Program-made: the position numbers and the translations under genes
Notes under the pieces: generated by a model
Told to the model about the DNA's origin: nothing
The model's input: the letters and a program-made list of their open reading frames with translations, nothing else
Databases searched by the model: none
Assembly: GCA_963843645.1 (NCBI GenBank)
Contig: CAWJLE010000003.1
Coordinates: forward strand, 1 to 64,000
From: CAWJLE01 sp963843645
Lineage (GTDB): Bacteria > Chloroflexota > Anaerolineae > DAOTYC01
DNA: 64,000 nt
Direction of reading: 5' to 3'
In this document: positions 61,150 to 64,000 of the stretch, in pieces
Layout of the letters: every line of letters begins with the position of its first letter
Numbering within the stretch: the stretch's first letter is position 1

Positions 61150-61876
61150 CTCGTTTTGTGGTCTTGCGGTGGTGTTTGTGGTGTACCACGATGCGCTACG
61201 TCGTGAATTGCGGCTTCAATCCCCAAAAACTGATGTTGTAATGATGTTGTCAAAACACGGACCCGGCCGAGTGGCGGCCGGTTTCTTGTTGTTTCCGGCC
61301 TTTTCCCGTTCGAATCCCCAGGCAATGTCTCGAACACCGTCTGACATGAATCGTCGCCCCACGAGCTGCGGAATTCGCCGCCGTGTTTGGTGCGCCGGCT
61401 GGCGGCGGCAGCGAACTGGCCGGCTGGCTTGAAAAGCGAGTACTCACCCCCGCAGCTGTCCATCATCAGTGCGCTGCGGGTTGTGTGTCTGCATGGGAGC
61501 GACACGACTGAAAAGGGCCAAAGCGTCTGCTCTAAGAGCCGACGTGTAATGCGGGGGCGTTGCGGTGGGGAGAGTTCTGATTGTACCACCGTGGGGCGCA
61601 AGTGCAAGCCGGAGAGGTGGTGGCCAGAGCGGCCACAACAAGGTCCCACGTGGACTAGGAAGCCGCGACAGCCTGCTTGGAACTCACGCCCGGCGCCTAC
61701 GCCGTCCGCACATCAGGTTGCGAACTCAACTTCTTCACGACGAAGCCCGATTCACGATTGCATTGGCCTGTTAGGACTTGACTACACAAAGGTTGGCAAT
61801 TTGAGACGTTGCACCAACCAAGTGCGACGGATCTCGCATGGGCACGCCCCGAGCATCTCAGGGCAGGGGGAAAATC
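61150..61876. other. Gene-free stretch after tRNA-Arg
   Basis: Open frames exist on both strands but none shows a recognisable protein. A partial repeat of CGTTCGAATC from the tRNA T-arm occurs near 61307; it is too short to call an attachment site. Confidence 0.45.
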
Positions 61877-62762
61877 ATGGCGGAGGAACACGAACTGGAG
61901 TGTGATGCGCTCGCGGAATTCATTGGGACAGTCGAACGCTGGAGGCAGGAGTATAACATTGGTGACCATGCGCTTTACAGGGGACACGGAGAATGCAACT
62001 GGCGCCTCCTCGCCAAGTTGTTTAGGGACCCGGACACCGGTGATTCGCTTGGTCACCAATGTGCTCGCGACCTTGAGCGCAGGCTCATTGACGAGTTCTC
62101 GCGGTACTTGTACGCCTACCGGCCGGATTTGGTCCCTGCCATCCATGAGGCAGATCAGAGCAGCAAGAACACTCGAGCGATGCAGGAATGGAGACAGTTG
62201 GCTATTGCTCAGCACTATGGTCTGCCAACCCGTCTTCTCGAACTTTACCACGAACATGCTCGTAGCGTTGTTCTTCGCGGTGGAAGGGAAGAATCCGCAC
62301 GAGCCGCCCAGCGCCGTCTGGTGCATTGAGGTGCCAAACCGGAAGATGGTCTGGGAGGTTAGGGAGGACGAGAAGGCAGGGTCTGAGTTGATCGGCCCCT
62401 TTGAGTTTGCGGATAAGGGTCCCGACCCTCCCATCGCCACCTTCTTGGATACTGCCTATGTCCCAGAGCATATTGACGAGAGAGTCCGGGCGCAGGGCAG
62501 CGTCTTTATGATTGAACCCCGCGGCAAGAAAGAGGAATGGACTCTCCACACCAAACTTATGGACAAGAGCGAGGTCCCGATTGCAGGGACCAATCAGAAG
62601 AAACCCACGAAAACTCTCAAGGTTCTGATACCCTTGGAGTTCCGCAAGACCTTGTTGAAACAACTTGACCGTATCGGCGTGAACCGAGCTAACTTGTTCC
62701 CGGACCTTGCATCGGCCGCGAGGTATCTCGAGTGGGCAATTCATCAGGGAAACAGGAACTAG
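61877..62762 (+). CDS. FRG-domain protein (one frameshift)
   Basis: The FRG domain reads ALYRGHGECNWRLLAKLFRDP ... LERRLIDEFSRYLY ... QLAIAQHYGLPTRLLE in the first frame, then TTNMLVALFFAVEG and SAVWCIEVP in the second. The break is near 62250-62256 (ctcgaaCtttacc). After the FRG domain comes a ~150-residue C-terminal region (FLDTAYVPEHIDERVRAQGSVFMIEP ... LFPDLASAARYLEWAI). ATG 61877 follows GGGGGA. FRG proteins often sit in mobile or defence-associated regions; their biochemical activity is unknown. It could be damaged or a sequencing error. Confidence 0.78.
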
Positions 62763-62798
62763 ATCTGGCAGCTCACCACATAATTCGAGCTCTGCTCG

Positions 62799-63110
62799 TC
62801 ATGACGAAGATATGTCAATCAGCGCCCGGTGTTTACCGCCTGTAGTCAGGTGTGGGTGTTTACCACGTGGGCGGCACCGAAGGCGAGGCATCGAAGCGTT
62901 GCCATATTCAGATGCGGACGCTGCTGTTTCCCACCAGGAGCCTGTCGACAGGGCTGTGCGCTGCGTGTGCCGCTCCAGATCCGTTGCGTCCAGTGACAGG
63001 TAGCGCTGGAGCACGACAGGACTGGAATGCCCCATTTGCATCTGCAAGAACGGAGATCCATGCCGTTACGCAGGCACCAGACGGCGAAAGTGCGTCAGAA
63101 CCGATACGGT
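62799..63110 (-). pseudogene. Tyrosine recombinase (phage-type integrase) C-terminal relic
   Basis: LQMQMGHSSPVVLQRYLSLDATDLERHTQRTAL is the C-terminal signature of an XerC/D-type integrase. The LQMQMGHSS box carries the active-site His and QRY the nucleophilic Tyr region. Upstream residues (GMDLRS) are in another frame. Only this end survives. It fits an island that once integrated near tRNA-Arg. Confidence 0.75.
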
Positions 63111-63159
63111 CCGCAGGCCTCCACACCTGCTTTGCGGCGGGGTGGGAGGTCAATGCGCG

Positions 63160-63438
63160 CTATTTCCCGCCGTGCGACTCAAAGTGCGCCTCGCTGAGGT
63201 TCGCTCCGCTGAAGTTCGCGCCGCTAAGGTTCGCGCCGCCGAGCGACGCCGAGCAGAGGACCGCGCCGCAGAGGTTCGCCCACCTAAGGTCTGTCCCGGT
63301 AAGCAATGCCTCCCGAAGGGTCGCCCTATGCAGGTTTGCGCCGCGAAGGTCGGTCTGCTCATCCGGGTTAACTGCCAACCACAGGTTCCAGACATCGACT
63401 CGTTGCCCCAGCATCGCGAGTTTCTTCTCGTTCGCCAT
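63160..63438 (-). CDS. Pentapeptide-repeat protein
   Basis: 92 residues from ATG 63438 (GGAG upstream). About twelve A(D/N)LXX-type pentapeptides (DLRGANLHRATLREA, GANLSGANFSGANLSEA) form a right-handed quadrilateral beta-helix. A longer form from 63516 is possible. Such proteins range from DNA-mimic gyrase inhibitors to effectors; nothing decides here. It sits in the putative island next to the integrase relic. Confidence 0.75.
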   Translation of the reverse strand: MANEKKLAMLGQRVDVWNLWLAVNPDEQTDLRGANLHRATLREALLTGTDLRWANLCGAVLCSASLGGANLSGANFSGANLSEAHFESHGGK

Positions 63439-63458
63439 TTTCTGTTCTCCAGTGCGTC

Positions 63459-63767
63459 TTACTTCTTCCCTTGCGCTATCGGCGCCGTGTCTCTCTGATT
63501 CTGCATCTTGCGCCATGGGGACTCACTCAGCTCATTCATGGTGAAGCCGATGATGACGCAGGTATACCGCGCGGCGTCTTCGTGTTCGGCCTCGCCCTGG
63601 TCGGCGACGATGATCATCACCCTCCGGCAGCGCAGCCGGTGGATAACTTCCGTTTCGAAGTCAACAGCGCCCACGTTCCTGAGCCGGTTGTCGGATGGGA
63701 AGGTGACGTTCCCTTCGAGGACTCCGGCACCGACTTCGCGGGCGATGTTGGCGAGTTTCACGGGCAT
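63459..63767 (-). CDS. Hypothetical protein, 102 residues
   Basis: An open frame with a plausible protein composition (MPVKLANIAREVGAGVLEGNVTFPSDNRL ... RRVMIIVADQGEAEHEDAARYTCVIIGF). No ribosome-binding site is obvious and I do not recognise it. It is close upstream of the pentapeptide gene, and the two may be linked. Confidence 0.4.
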   Translation of the reverse strand: MPVKLANIAREVGAGVLEGNVTFPSDNRLRNVGAVDFETEVIHRLRCRRVMIIVADQGEAEHEDAARYTCVIIGFTMNELSESPWRKMQNQRDTAPIAQGKK

Positions 63768-63833
63768 TGGATGGGTCTATCGTCATGGTTAGTCTTATGG
63801 CGGGGTTTATGCTTTCCAAGTCCAGTTGCGCTG

Positions 63834-63854
63834 ATGACGGCCCTTAGCCGTCAT
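63834..63854. terminator. Small hairpin near the window end
   Basis: ATGACGGC pairs with GCCGTCAT over a 5-base loop, followed by TTTCC on the plus strand. Whether a transcript ends here is unknown, since the neighbouring gene lies outside or is not recognised. Confidence 0.35.
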
Positions 63855-64000
63855 TTCCGCCGTTTGTTGGCGTATGTTAGATGCGGTCACCTATCCCGGT
63901 TCAAGGAGCTCTAGGCTATTGGCTCCGTGCCGAATAGACCCACGCATATTGGTGCCTGATCCGGTGCCCTTCTCGGGTGTCAGCTTCCCAACAAGAACAG

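Noticed and set aside
61300..61325. A second tRNA fragment or attachment site after tRNA-Arg
   Set aside because: Only CGTTCGAATC is shared with the tRNA T-arm. That is too short and generic, and no cloverleaf can be made.

Overview
The window looks like a GC-rich chromosomal segment of a free-living bacterium, most likely a member of the Chloroflexota (Anaerolineae-like). This is an inference from gene content: NfnSL transhydrogenase, Ni-pincer lactate racemase homologues, DUF1385 and DUF503 proteins, SUMF1-type proteins, Thr/Pro/Ser stalk surface proteins, DUF11/Ig-repeat adhesins, and short YLPL motifs near secreted C-termini. No rRNA or taxonomic marker settles it. Housekeeping promoters are unusually clear: about a dozen sigma70-type sites with TTGACA-like and TATAAT-like boxes, mostly 17 bp apart.

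Region 1 (0-16 kb) is central carbon metabolism. An FGGY sugar kinase and a SUMF1-type protein are followed by a long minus-strand block: Zn-alcohol dehydrogenase, DUF1385 protein, Ldh_2-type 2-hydroxyacid dehydrogenase, LarA-type racemase, GlcF, a UroD-family protein, GlcD and PEP carboxykinase. Together these suggest oxidation of 2-hydroxyacids such as lactate, glycolate or sugar acids, feeding gluconeogenesis. gltX runs divergently from its own promoter.

Region 2 (16-33 kb) is cell surface and redox: a TadG-like von Willebrand factor protein, NfnSL, a DUF503 operon, a second LarA homologue, and four large extracellular proteins. Two of the four share the same C-terminal domain, and one carries nine near-identical Ig-like repeats.

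Region 3 (33-45 kb) is a mixed set: DNA glycosylase Tag, YbjQ, membrane proteins, ferredoxin, MFS transporter, a YgbA-like protein, a LysM protein, DinB, cupin, lactaldehyde-type dehydrogenase, VOC protein and a NapH-like membrane Fe-S protein.

Region 4 (45-55 kb) is accessory DNA. A DPP-IV-type peptidase and a large unknown secreted protein sit among IS256, IS982 and serine-recombinase relics. A compact toxin-antitoxin island carries DUF433/DUF5615, two HicAB pairs and an extra HicB.

Region 5 (55-61 kb) returns to chromosomal genes: tRNA-Asp, MBL/rhodanese protein, CPBP protease, a nitrilase homologue without its cysteine, MEMO1-like protein and tRNA-Arg. The stretch from tRNA-Arg to the window end looks like a decayed island with an FRG-domain gene, a tyrosine-recombinase relic and a pentapeptide-repeat gene.

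Two window-wide patterns stand out. Many otherwise conserved genes carry one frameshift, several of them at short G or C runs, which points to sequencing or assembly indels as much as to real decay. A dispersed palindromic repeat built on ACTTCCGAAG occurs in at least nine intergenic or gene-end positions. I did not find a complete defence system or CRISPR array. The TA island and the tRNA-Arg island are the most plausible places for unusual biology.
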